This document shows, one piece after another, positions 56,812-64,000 of a stretch of 64,000 nucleotides of DNA. The stretch spans positions 1,570,501-1,634,500 of the forward strand of contig NZ_AP019783.1 in NCBI RefSeq assembly GCF_019670005.1, given 5' to 3'. The DNA is from Methylomagnum ishizawai (lineage in GTDB: Bacteria > Pseudomonadota > Gammaproteobacteria > Methylococcales > Methylococcaceae). Numbering within the stretch: position 1 is the first letter of the stretch; each line of letters begins with the position of its first letter. The notes beneath the pieces were generated by a model. It worked only from the letters and a program-made list of their open reading frames with translations, ran no database searches and was not told where the DNA came from. The translations under genes and the position numbers were made by a program.

Positions 56812-58875
56812 ATGCCGATCAAACCCTTGCTAGACGAATCCCTCCCGCAACAGCCGATCCAGGGCAAGCCGTTCCGCCTGCATAGCCCATTTCAACCGGC
56901 GGGCGACCAGCCCGAGGCCATCCGCCAGCTGGTTCGGGGCGTGAATGACGGCTTGTTGCACCAGACCTTGCTCGGGGTCACCGGCTCGGGCAAGACCTAT
57001 ACCGTTTCCCAGGTGATCCAGGCCACCCAATTACCCACCTTGATCCTGGCCCCCAACAAAACCCTGGCCGCCCAGCTCTATGGCGAGATGAAGGAATTCT
57101 TCCCGGAAAACTCGGTGGAATACTTTGTTTCCTATTACGATTATTACCAGCCCGAAGCCTACGTCCCGTCCTCCGATACCTATATCCAGAAGGATGCCTC
57201 GCTCAACGAGCATATCGAGCAGATGCGGCTGTCGGCCACCAAGGCGCTGATCGAGCGGCGCGATACCGTGATCGTGGCGACGGTGTCGGCCATCTACGGC
57301 CTGGGCGAACCGGCCTCGTATTTCAGCATGGTGCTGCACTTGGTGCGCGGCGATATGATCGACCAGCGCACCCTGCTGCGCCGCCTCGCCGAACTCCAAT
57401 ACACCCGCAACGATACCGAATTGCGCCGCGCCACTTTCCGGGCGCGGGGCGAGGTGGTCGATGTGTTCCCGGCGGAATCCGAGCGCGAAGCCCTCCGCAT
57501 CGAATTGTTCGACGGCGAAATCGAGCGCCTGTCGCTGTTCGATCCCCTGACCGGCGCGATCCTGGCCCGCATCGCCCGCTACACCGTGTTCCCCAAGACC
57601 CATTACGTCACCCCGCGCGAAAAAATCCTGGAAGCCATCGACCAGATCAAGCTGGATTTGAAGGCGCGGCTGGATGAATTGCGCGATGCCCATAAGCTGG
57701 TCGAGGCCCAACGCCTGGAGCAGCGCACCTTGTTCGATTTGGAAATCATGCTGGAAGTGGGTTATTGCCCCGGCATCGAGAACTACTCGCGCTATCTTTC
57801 GGGGCGCGGGCCGGGCGAGCCGCCGCCGACCTTGTTCGACTACCTGCCCGCCGAGGCCCTGGTCGTGATCGACGAAAGCCATGTCACCATCCCCCAACTG
57901 GGCGCGATGTACCGGGGCGACCGTTCGCGCAAGGAAACCCTGGTGGAATATGGCTTCCGCCTGCCTTCGGCGCTGGATAACCGGCCTTTGCAGTTCGAGG
58001 AGTTCGAGGAACGCGCCCCGCGCCGCATCTATGTTTCGGCCACGCCCGGACCCTACGAACTCAAGCATTCCGGGGCCATCGTCGAGCAGGTGGTGCGCCC
58101 GACCGGCCTGGTGGACCCGGAGGTCGAAATCCGCCCGGTGTTGAACCAGGTGCAGGATTTGCTCTCGGAAATCCGCCAGCGCGTCGCCAAGAACGAGCGG
58201 GTCTTGGTGACCACGCTGACCAAGCGCATGGCCGAGGATTTGACCGAATACCTGTATGAACACGGGGTCGCCGTGCGCTATTTGCACTCGGACGTGGAAA
58301 CGGTGGAGCGGGTCGAAATCATCCGCGACCTGAGGCTCGGCAAGTTCGCGGTGCTGGTCGGCATCAACCTCTTGCGCGAAGGGCTGGATATCCCCGAGGT
58401 GTCCCTGGTCGCCATCCTCGACGCCGACAAGGAAGGCTTCCTGCGCTCGACCGGCTCCTTGATCCAGACCATAGGCCGCGCCGCCCGCAACGTCCATGGC
58501 AAGGCCATCCTCTACGCCGACACCCTCACCGGCTCCATCGCCCGCGCCCTGGAGGAAACCGAACGCCGCCGCGCCAAGCAAATCGCCCACAACCTCGCAA
58601 CCGGGCAGGTGCCGAAAAGCATCGTCAAGCGGGTGGTGGATATCCTGGAAGTGCCGATTCCCGGCGCGGCGGGGACGCCAACCCGGTCCGCCGCCAAGGT
58701 GGCCGAACCCCAGGCCGGTTATCGCGCGGTGCAACCCAAGGACGCGGCCAAGCTCATCAAGCAGTTGGAAGAGCAAATGTACGCCCACGCCAAGGAATTG
58801 CGGTTCGAGGAAGCGGCCCGGCTCCGGGATGAAATCCAGCGCATCCAGGCCGAGGTTTTCGCCGGCGGCGCCTAG
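56812..58875 (+). CDS. uvrB: Excinuclease ABC subunit B
   Basis: Damage-verifying helicase-like subunit of nucleotide excision repair. 687 residues: Walker [17 protein letters not shown], the padlock beta-hairpin region [20 protein letters not shown], Walker B-type VVIDESHVT, helicase motifs V/VI in [16 protein letters not shown] and TIGRAARNV, and a C-terminal UVR domain ([20 protein letters not shown]) that contacts UvrC. Lone gene with its own start at 56812. Confidence 0.98.
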   Translation: MPIKPLLDESLPQQPIQGKPFRLHSPFQPAGDQPEAIRQLVRGVNDGLLHQTLLGVTGSGKTYTVSQVIQATQLPTLILAPNKTLAAQLYGEMKEFFPENSVEYFVSYYDYYQPEAYVPSSDTYIQKDASLNEHIEQMRLSATKALIERRDTVIVATVSAIYGLGEPASYFSMVLHLVRGDMIDQRTLLRRLAELQYTRNDTELRRATFRARGEVVDVFPAESEREALRIELFDGEIERLSLFDPLTGAILARIARYTVFPKTHYVTPREKILEAIDQIKLDLKARLDELRDAHKLVEAQRLEQRTLFDLEIMLEVGYCPGIENYSRYLSGRGPGEPPPTLFDYLPAEALVVIDESHVTIPQLGAMYRGDRSRKETLVEYGFRLPSALDNRPLQFEEFEERAPRRIYVSATPGPYELKHSGAIVEQVVRPTGLVDPEVEIRPVLNQVQDLLSEIRQRVAKNERVLVTTLTKRMAEDLTEYLYEHGVAVRYLHSDVETVERVEIIRDLRLGKFAVLVGINLLREGLDIPEVSLVAILDADKEGFLRSTGSLIQTIGRAARNVHGKAILYADTLTGSIARALEETERRRAKQIAHNLATGQVPKSIVKRVVDILEVPIPGAAGTPTRSAAKVAEPQAGYRAVQPKDAAKLIKQLEEQMYAHAKELRFEEAARLRDEIQRIQAEVFAGGA

Positions 58876-59217
58876 TCCCGGATCGGATGGGAACGCAAGC
58901 CTTGGCCTGTCGCCCGGATTGTACGGTGTAAATCCATATCCGCGCTCCGGCTCGCATCCGGCCTCCGGGGCTGGATTCCCGCTTGGTCCTAACGGGCGGG
59001 TTAATGCGCTGTTTATGGTCCGGTAATCCGGCCAATATCCGGGGCGGGACCGGGAGATACCCTGTCCCAGGCGGGTTGGGGCCCGCATCGCCCAATGGCT
59101 CGCTTCGGGAAAAAGATTGTTCGGTTTCCGACAAGGCTTGCCCTTGTCACAAGCGCTACCCGCGCCCGGCATAATAGCGGTGGAAGTCCTTTCAGAATCC
59201 CATCCTAGCGAGCCGCT
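58876..59217. other. 342-bp gap between uvrB and the GH57 gene
   Basis: No small gene is supported. Near the right end TTGTCA (59144-59149) and CATAAT (59170-59175) are promoter-like, but the 20-base spacing is too long for a normal sigma-70 site. Nothing else stands out. Confidence 0.55.
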
Positions 59218-60432
59218 ATGTCCATCATCCATCACGCCCTGGTCCTCAACCTCCACCAGCCGCCCGGCAACCTCGAACATCTCCTCGCGGAACAACCCTG
59301 GGAAGCTCGCGAAATCCTCTATGCCTACGACCGCATCCCGAGGTTCCTGTGGGGTTACGAGGATGTCGCCAGGGTCCATCTTTCCCTTTCCGGAACCCTG
59401 CTGGAAACCCTGTCCAATCCCGAATTCCAAAGCAGTGTCTATGGCATCATCGATTGCGGCTCCCTGTTATGGCATCTCCAGAACGAACGGATCATCGACG
59501 TTTTGGGCACCGGGTATTACCACCCGGTATTCCCCCTGATTCCCGAGGCCGACCGCGACGAGCATATCGCCCGCTGGCAGGGTATCGCCCGGCATTTGTT
59601 CTGGCGCAATGGATTCCAGGGGTTCTGGCCGCCGGAAATGGGGTTTTCCATGGAACTGATTCCGCTGCTGAAGAAATTCGGCTACCGCTATGTGATCGTG
59701 GACAGCGAGCATGTGGAGCCGGTCACGCCCATGGATTGGCACGAATTGCGCTATCGGCCGCATATCGCCCGCCATGGCGACGACGAGATCATCGTCATCG
59801 TGCGCGACCGCGAATTGTCCGACGCCCAGGAGTCGGGCATGGATTACATCTGGTTCGTGAAGGAAGTGGCCCAGCGCACCCAGTGGTGCGATTTCGAGCC
59901 GTTGGTCGTCACCTGCACCGATGGCGAGAACGGCGGCTGGTTCCGCAACACCCAGAACGAGGTCAATTTCTGGGGCGCGTTCTACCGCGAACTCCTGGAC
60001 GAGGCCCGCAAGGACAGCCTGATCCGGCCCACCTTCATCAAGGACTATCTGGATAAGCACGGGGCCGTGGGCGAGGTGCGGGTGAAGACCGGGGCGTGGA
60101 ACACCGGCTGGCACCATGGCAACGATTTCGTCCAATGGACCGGCTCGCAGGCGCAGAAGGATTCGCTGGCGCGGGTCGAGAAGGTGAGCGCCCAGGTCCA
60201 CGAGGCGCTGACCGAAGCCGCCGAGCGCGAACTGGGCGACCAGGAGCGCTATGAGTTGGAGTCCGCCCACTGGCGTTTGCTGCGGGCCGAGACCAGTTGC
60301 AATTTCTACTGGGGCGAGGACTGGGTGAACCGTTGCCATACCGACCTGGACGAGGCGGTGGCGACCTTGAACCGCTTCCGCGCCAAGAAATATTCCCTCG
60401 ACGGCGATCCGGGCTGGCATCTTCCCGGCTGA
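59218..60432 (+). CDS. GH57-family glycoside hydrolase
   Basis: A 404-residue cytosolic enzyme of glycoside hydrolase family 57. Family regions: the histidine/glutamine opening VLNLHQPPGN, the catalytic nucleophile region WPPEMGFSMELI, the acid/base region VTCTDGENGGW and the late DWVNRCHTDL. GH57 includes amylases, amylopullulanases and glucan-branching enzymes. This protein is short and lacks extra domains, so its alpha-glucan substrate is open. No signal peptide. No glycogen genes lie next to it. Confidence 0.87.
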   Translation: MSIIHHALVLNLHQPPGNLEHLLAEQPWEAREILYAYDRIPRFLWGYEDVARVHLSLSGTLLETLSNPEFQSSVYGIIDCGSLLWHLQNERIIDVLGTGYYHPVFPLIPEADRDEHIARWQGIARHLFWRNGFQGFWPPEMGFSMELIPLLKKFGYRYVIVDSEHVEPVTPMDWHELRYRPHIARHGDDEIIVIVRDRELSDAQESGMDYIWFVKEVAQRTQWCDFEPLVVTCTDGENGGWFRNTQNEVNFWGAFYRELLDEARKDSLIRPTFIKDYLDKHGAVGEVRVKTGAWNTGWHHGNDFVQWTGSQAQKDSLARVEKVSAQVHEALTEAAERELGDQERYELESAHWRLLRAETSCNFYWGEDWVNRCHTDLDEAVATLNRFRAKKYSLDGDPGWHLPG

Positions 60433-60613
60433 GCGGCAAGGCCCTTGGCCCGGTTGCGGCGTGGCGGAATCCGGGAACGCTACGGCGCTCCGTACTGGCT
60501 CCCGGATCGCGCCGCGTTCCATCCGGGCCCGGCGGCCCTGGATTCCCCTTCCCCCAAAACCATCCGCCGCAAGGCTATAATCCCAGGATTCGCGCTATTC
60601 AGGAGTCTCCGCC

Positions 60614-62191
60614 ATGCGCCATCGAATCGCCTGGATTATCGGCCTGTTGACCGCCCTGGCCGGGGTTCCGGTCCCCGCCGCCGTCCCGGTCCAGGCCGGG
60701 AATGCCGCCCCCAAATCCCTCCAAGTCCTGCTGCAAGACATTTCGGTTCCCTCCGGCGTGCGTTTCCGTATCGCGCCGGAGATCGCCCAGGACCGCGTCC
60801 AGGCCCAACCCGAAGGCACCGCCTGGCCCGATATCATCCGCCACCTGCTGCGCGGCTATAACTACGCCGGCACCTGGTCGGCCAGCGGCAAACTGACCGA
60901 GGTCAATGTCACCGGGCGCAACGGCGATGGGCGGGTACCCGCCGCCGCACCGGCCCTGGACGAGTTGTTCGCCTACCGTCCCGGCCGGTCCGTCCCGGCC
61001 CAGTACCGCATTTACGCGCCGGGTTCGGTCTATCCCATCGAGGTGCCCGCCCGGCGCCTCAGGAATATGAAGAAGGGCGAGCGCCTCTATGCCAACCTGC
61101 CCGATGGCCGCTATGCCTTGGTCCACGACAACGCCTGGAAACACGGCAACGGCGACCTGACCTGGGTCGGCTATCTCGACGGTCCGCAAGGCCGCTACCG
61201 GGCGCTGTTGACCTTGGGCGACGATGGGGCCTTGGCCGGGCAAATCCTGACCCCCGGCGGGCTGTACAAGCTGGAATCGGACGAGGGCGGCGGCCAATGG
61301 TTGGTCGATATGGATGACTCGGGTTTGCAGAACGGCGGTTTCGAGGGCGACGAAAGCCCGGTGTCCAGCGGTATCGGCGCGACCGGGCCGTTGCCGCAAT
61401 CCGCGGTGGGCGCGGGGGCGAAGGTCAAGGTGCGGGATGGTGGGGGTTCGACCCAGCCCGCCGATACCACCGCCACCCAGGATGGCAAGAGCCTCATCGA
61501 CGTGCTGCTGCTCTATACCGCCGGGATGGGCAACACCGGGGTCGCCACCCGCTTGAACCAGCTCATGGCGCTGGCGAACCAAGCCTTGGCGGATAGCCAG
61601 GTGAACGCCTTGTTCCGCTTGGCCGCGGCCCAGAAGGTCGGGTACGCCGACCGTACCCCCAACGCCGCCGCCCTGGACCGGCTGACCTATGCCGGCAAGG
61701 GCTTCCGCAATATTCCGCGCCTGCGCGCCCAATACGGGGCGGATGTGGTGGCCTTGGTCCGGCCCTTCAAACCGCAGAGCCAGGGCGGCAACTGCGGCAT
61801 CGCCTGGGTCGATGGCGGCGGCGACACCCCGCTCACCGCCGACCAGGCGTTCGCCGTGGTGGGCTATGGCGCGGCGGGCGGCTATTACTGTTCGGACTAC
61901 GCCCTGGCCCACGAGATCGGCCACGTCATGGGGGCCACCCACGACCGCGCCCACGCCACCACCCCCGGCAAATTCCCTTATTCGTATGGCTATGGCGTCC
62001 CCGGTCGATTCGGTGACATCATGAGCTATTACGATCCCGAGGTCGGCGTCTACGCCAATCCCGACCTGGCTGTTTGCGCGGGTTCGCCTTGCGGCGTGCC
62101 CATCGACCAGCCGGGGGCGGCGGACGTGGCCCTGACCTTCAACCAAACCGCGCCGACCGTGGCGGCTTTCTCGCGGTCGACCTCCCCATGA
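60614..62191 (+). CDS. Secreted reprolysin-like (M12B-type) metalloprotease
   Basis: A 525-residue exported zinc protease. Signal peptide at about 1-22 (LTALAGVPVPAA), an N-terminal region resembling secretin/DNA-uptake STN folds (about 30-95: LQVLLQDISVPSGVRFRIAP), a Gly-rich linker (about 240-295) and a catalytic domain (about 298-510) with the zinc motif HEIGHVMGATHD and a following Met-turn DIMSYY. A TATAAT lies 32 bases upstream of the ATG. It is followed by a lipoprotein gene after 44 bases. Substrate unknown. Confidence 0.88.
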   Translation: MRHRIAWIIGLLTALAGVPVPAAVPVQAGNAAPKSLQVLLQDISVPSGVRFRIAPEIAQDRVQAQPEGTAWPDIIRHLLRGYNYAGTWSASGKLTEVNVTGRNGDGRVPAAAPALDELFAYRPGRSVPAQYRIYAPGSVYPIEVPARRLRNMKKGERLYANLPDGRYALVHDNAWKHGNGDLTWVGYLDGPQGRYRALLTLGDDGALAGQILTPGGLYKLESDEGGGQWLVDMDDSGLQNGGFEGDESPVSSGIGATGPLPQSAVGAGAKVKVRDGGGSTQPADTTATQDGKSLIDVLLLYTAGMGNTGVATRLNQLMALANQALADSQVNALFRLAAAQKVGYADRTPNAAALDRLTYAGKGFRNIPRLRAQYGADVVALVRPFKPQSQGGNCGIAWVDGGGDTPLTADQAFAVVGYGAAGGYYCSDYALAHEIGHVMGATHDRAHATTPGKFPYSYGYGVPGRFGDIMSYYDPEVGVYANPDLAVCAGSPCGVPIDQPGAADVALTFNQTAPTVAAFSRSTSP

Positions 62192-62235
62192 TGGGCACAC
62201 CATCCCTCCACCACCATAACCAAAACGAGGCATCC

Positions 62236-62961
62236 ATGCGTTCCCTGTCCCCGCTCAAATCCTTGGTCCTGGCCTTCGCGGTCCTGGGGCTGGCCGGTTG
62301 CGCCGGCGCCAAGATCAAGAACACCACCGAAATCGCCACTTCCGGCCTGCCCAGGCCGCAGCAGGTGTTGATCTACAACTTCGCCGTGAGTCCCTCCGAG
62401 GTCAAGGCCGGTTCCGGCCTGCTGTCCAAGTTCCAGAACACCGACCCCACCGCCGAGGAAATGCAGATCGGCCGGGAAGTGGCCGACGCCCTGGCGACCG
62501 AGCTGACGGTGAAACTCCAGTCCTGGGGTTTGAACGCGATCCGGGCCGACCAGAATATGCCGCTGAATCCGGGGTCGATCCTGGTGACGGGGCAATTCGT
62601 CAACATCGACGAGGGCAGCCGTTTGAAGCGGACGGTCATCGGCTTCGGCGCGGGGCAATCCTCCATCGACGCCAATGTCAGCGTGATGGCCCCGACCAAC
62701 CAGGGCTATCAGCAATTGATCGGCTTCGACGCCCATGCCGACAGCGGCAAGATGCCGGGCGCGGCGGTCATGGGTCCGGTCGGTGCCGCCGCCGGGGCCG
62801 GCACGGCGGCGGTGGTGGCGACCAACGCGGCCATCGGCACGGTCAAGAACTACAAATCCTCCTCGGCGCAGCAGGCCAAGGGCATGGCCGACGAGGTCGC
62901 CAAGGCCTTGGGCAAGTATTTCGCGGAGCAGGGCTGGATCGATCCCAGCTTGGCCAAGTAG
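62236..62961 (+). CDS. DUF4410 lipoprotein
   Basis: A 241-residue lipoprotein: signal peptide with lipobox LAGC (Cys about 22), then a body with EMQIGREVADALATELTVKLQSWG and ILVTGQFVNIDEGSRLKR, typical of DUF4410, and a Gly/Ala-rich segment (GPVGAAAGAGTAAVVATN) that may be membrane-active or flexible. The function of the family is unknown. ACGAGG is before the ATG at 62236. It may share a transcript with the metalloprotease. Confidence 0.85.
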   Translation: MRSLSPLKSLVLAFAVLGLAGCAGAKIKNTTEIATSGLPRPQQVLIYNFAVSPSEVKAGSGLLSKFQNTDPTAEEMQIGREVADALATELTVKLQSWGLNAIRADQNMPLNPGSILVTGQFVNIDEGSRLKRTVIGFGAGQSSIDANVSVMAPTNQGYQQLIGFDAHADSGKMPGAAVMGPVGAAAGAGTAAVVATNAAIGTVKNYKSSSAQQAKGMADEVAKALGKYFAEQGWIDPSLAK

Positions 62962-63009
62962 CGGGCGGGGGGCGGGATCGGGGTTCCGCGCCAACGTCCA
63001 GGAAACGAC

Positions 63010-63047
63010 GACGGCCCCGCCGGGTGGCAACGCCCGGCGGGGCCGTC
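63010..63047. terminator. 15-bp perfect hairpin between convergent genes
   Basis: GACGGCCCCGCCGGG and CCCGGCGGGGCCGTC flank an 8-base loop between the DUF4410 gene and the LCIB-like gene. Very stable, without T-runs; a probable bidirectional terminator. Confidence 0.65.
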
Positions 63048-63058
63048 CGCGCGGGGGC

Positions 63059-63805
63059 TCAGAGTTCGATGGATTGCCTGCCGCCGGGGATGCCGTCGCC
63101 CGCCAGGAGGCAGCTTTGCGGATACACCCAATCGCCGTCGTCGGGACCGTGAACCAGGATGCCGGTCATGAAGGCGTAGTCGTAGACCGTGGGATCGACC
63201 CCGCCCAGCAGGCGTTCGCCGTCCTCGCGGATGATTTGGCAGGCCAGCCGGGTGGTGGCCAGGAGGTCGGGTTGTTCGCCATAGCGGAGGCCCGAGAGCA
63301 GCTTCTGGCGGACGCAGCATTGTTCGAGGTCGTCGAAGTCGGTGCGCGGATCGATGCGGCCCGAGGCCAGTTCCTTCAGCACCGCCGCCAGCGAGCCGCA
63401 GGCGTGGGAAGCCTCGTGCAAGCCCTCCCGGTAGACCGCCCCGATCTCGCCCTGCCCGGAAATGGCGATATGCGGCAGGGCGAAGAACACGAAGCGCCGC
63501 CGCCCGCCCACCAGGGGGGCATGGGAGACGCCGGTCAGGATGCCGCTACGCCCCAGCAGCAGGAAGCCGCCCAGGCTGCGGCAGCCGAAGGTCTTGCCCC
63601 AGTGGCGGGTGACCCCGGTCACGAAGGCCGAGGCGATTTCGTCCCGGCACACCGCGACCATCCCCAGGGTATTGGCGTCCTCGAAGCCGTAGTCGGCGAG
63701 GCGGACGGCACCCTGCTGGAGATAGTCGTCCAGGGGCAGGCTGCCCGGCAGTCGGGTGTCCAGGGCTTGCCGGAACAGCGGGAAAGCGTTGGGTAGCGTG
63801 GGCAT
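63059..63805 (-). CDS. LCIB-like protein (candidate theta-type carbonic anhydrase)
   Basis: A 248-residue soluble protein. The central core matches the limiting-CO2-inducible protein B family: ANTLGMVAVCRDEIASAF (Cys53, Asp55, Glu56), CRSLGGFLLLGRSGILTG, SHAPLVGG, FALPHIAISGQGEIG (His112) and EASHACGSL (Cys136). A Cys-His-Cys zinc site with an Asp-Arg pair is the beta-type carbonic anhydrase arrangement reported for LCIB proteins. It follows a Ca2+/H+ antiporter gene by 12 bases on the same strand, so the two are co-transcribed. No signal peptide. Activity is inferred. Confidence 0.78.
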   Translation of the reverse strand: MPTLPNAFPLFRQALDTRLPGSLPLDDYLQQGAVRLADYGFEDANTLGMVAVCRDEIASAFVTGVTRHWGKTFGCRSLGGFLLLGRSGILTGVSHAPLVGGRRRFVFFALPHIAISGQGEIGAVYREGLHEASHACGSLAAVLKELASGRIDPRTDFDDLEQCCVRQKLLSGLRYGEQPDLLATTRLACQIIREDGERLLGGVDPTVYDYAFMTGILVHGPDDGDWVYPQSCLLAGDGIPGGRQSIEL

Positions 63806-63817
63806 CGTGGCTCCGTG

Positions 63818-64000
63818 TCAGGGGTGGAAATAGAAAGCGGTGCCCAATATCCCATAGGTGGTGAGCAGCAGGGAACCTTCCAGCCAGTTCGAGCGGCCAT
63901 CGGCGCTGATGGAATTGGCGATGCCCACCGCGATGACCGCCGCCACCAGCTCGAAGGAATGGAATTCCAGGTTCATGGGCTTGCCCATCAGGAAGCCGGC
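63818..64000 (-). CDS. Ca2+/H+ antiporter (partial, N-terminus beyond the right edge)
   Basis: Only the last 60 residues are in the window. They read AGFLMGKPMNLEF, then HSFELVAAVIAVGIANSISADG, then RSNWLEGSLLLTTYG and end in FYFHP: the C-terminal helices of the CaCA superfamily, with the conserved D-G-x-S-N-W-L-E-G motif of Ca2+/H+ exchangers (ChaA/CAX). It ends 12 bases before the LCIB-like gene on the same strand. Confidence 0.88.
   Translation of the reverse strand, partial: AGFLMGKPMNLEFHSFELVAAVIAVGIANSISADGRSNWLEGSLLLTTYGILGTAFYFHP

Noticed and set aside
59144-59175. Sigma-70 promoter of the GH57 gene
   Set aside because: The -35/-10 spacing is 20 bases, too long to claim.

Overview
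The window is a GC-rich, gene-dense stretch of a gammaproteobacterial chromosome. The best evidence for the class is the block gyrA-serC-serA-pheA-hisC-tyrA-aroA-cmk-rpsA-ihfB-lapB (38.3-53.3 kb), a gene order typical of gammaproteobacteria. The Mla transporter genes, gltX followed by tRNA-Ala and tRNA-Glu, the SiaABCD module, a PEP-CTERM protein and the many large secreted proteins would fit an environmental, biofilm-forming bacterium, possibly a Methylococcales-type methanotroph. No methane- or methanol-oxidation gene lies in the window, so the genus is a guess.

Layout. 0-1.7 kb: mlaF-mlaE (and the first codons of a probable mlaD) for phospholipid transport. 1.9-6.7 kb: mtgA converging on a very large multi-PAS hybrid histidine kinase and a small DUF4404 gene. 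6.7-9.6 kb: divergent speE and speA (polyamines). 9.6-14.5 kb: accessory secreted and VOC-fold proteins. 14.5-16.6 kb: a more AT-rich two-gene ATPase + HNH module resembling Septu (PtuA/PtuB) anti-phage defence. 16.7-23.7 kb: aldehyde dehydrogenase, Ycf46-like AAA ATPase, PiT phosphate transporter, gltX, two tRNAs, VanZ-like protein. 23.7-25.1 kb: a gene-poor stretch and a PEP-CTERM protein. 25.4-29.0 kb: siaABCD, a phosphatase/kinase/phosphoprotein/diguanylate cyclase switch. 29.0-38.3 kb: a 1354-residue membrane protein of unknown function, a repeat-rich RTX protein, and an apparently 5'-damaged DUF4351 gene pressed against the gyrA promoter.

38.3-53.3 kb is the housekeeping supercluster (gyrase A; serine; phenylalanine, tyrosine and histidine-type aminotransfer; shikimate; CMP kinase; ribosomal protein S1; IHF beta; LapB). 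Its first gene, gyrA, is interrupted by a 520-residue intein placed 12 residues before the catalytic tyrosine. The intein carries an HNH-type nuclease motif followed by a long array of tryptophan/proline repeats, not the usual LAGLIDADG domain. The gyrA sequence just upstream of the insertion has atypical codons and encodes Val at the quinolone-determining position 83.

53.4-64 kb: comEA-like gene behind three 22-bp direct repeats, cysC, galU, a class I aminotransferase, uvrB, a GH57 glycosidase, a secreted reprolysin-type metalloprotease, a DUF4410 lipoprotein, and at the right edge a Ca2+/H+ antiporter gene (partial) immediately upstream of an LCIB-like gene, i.e. a candidate theta-type carbonic anhydrase.

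The strongest candidates for something unusual are the HNH-type gyrA intein, the antiporter-LCIB pair, the Septu-like module and the 22-bp repeat promoter of comEA.
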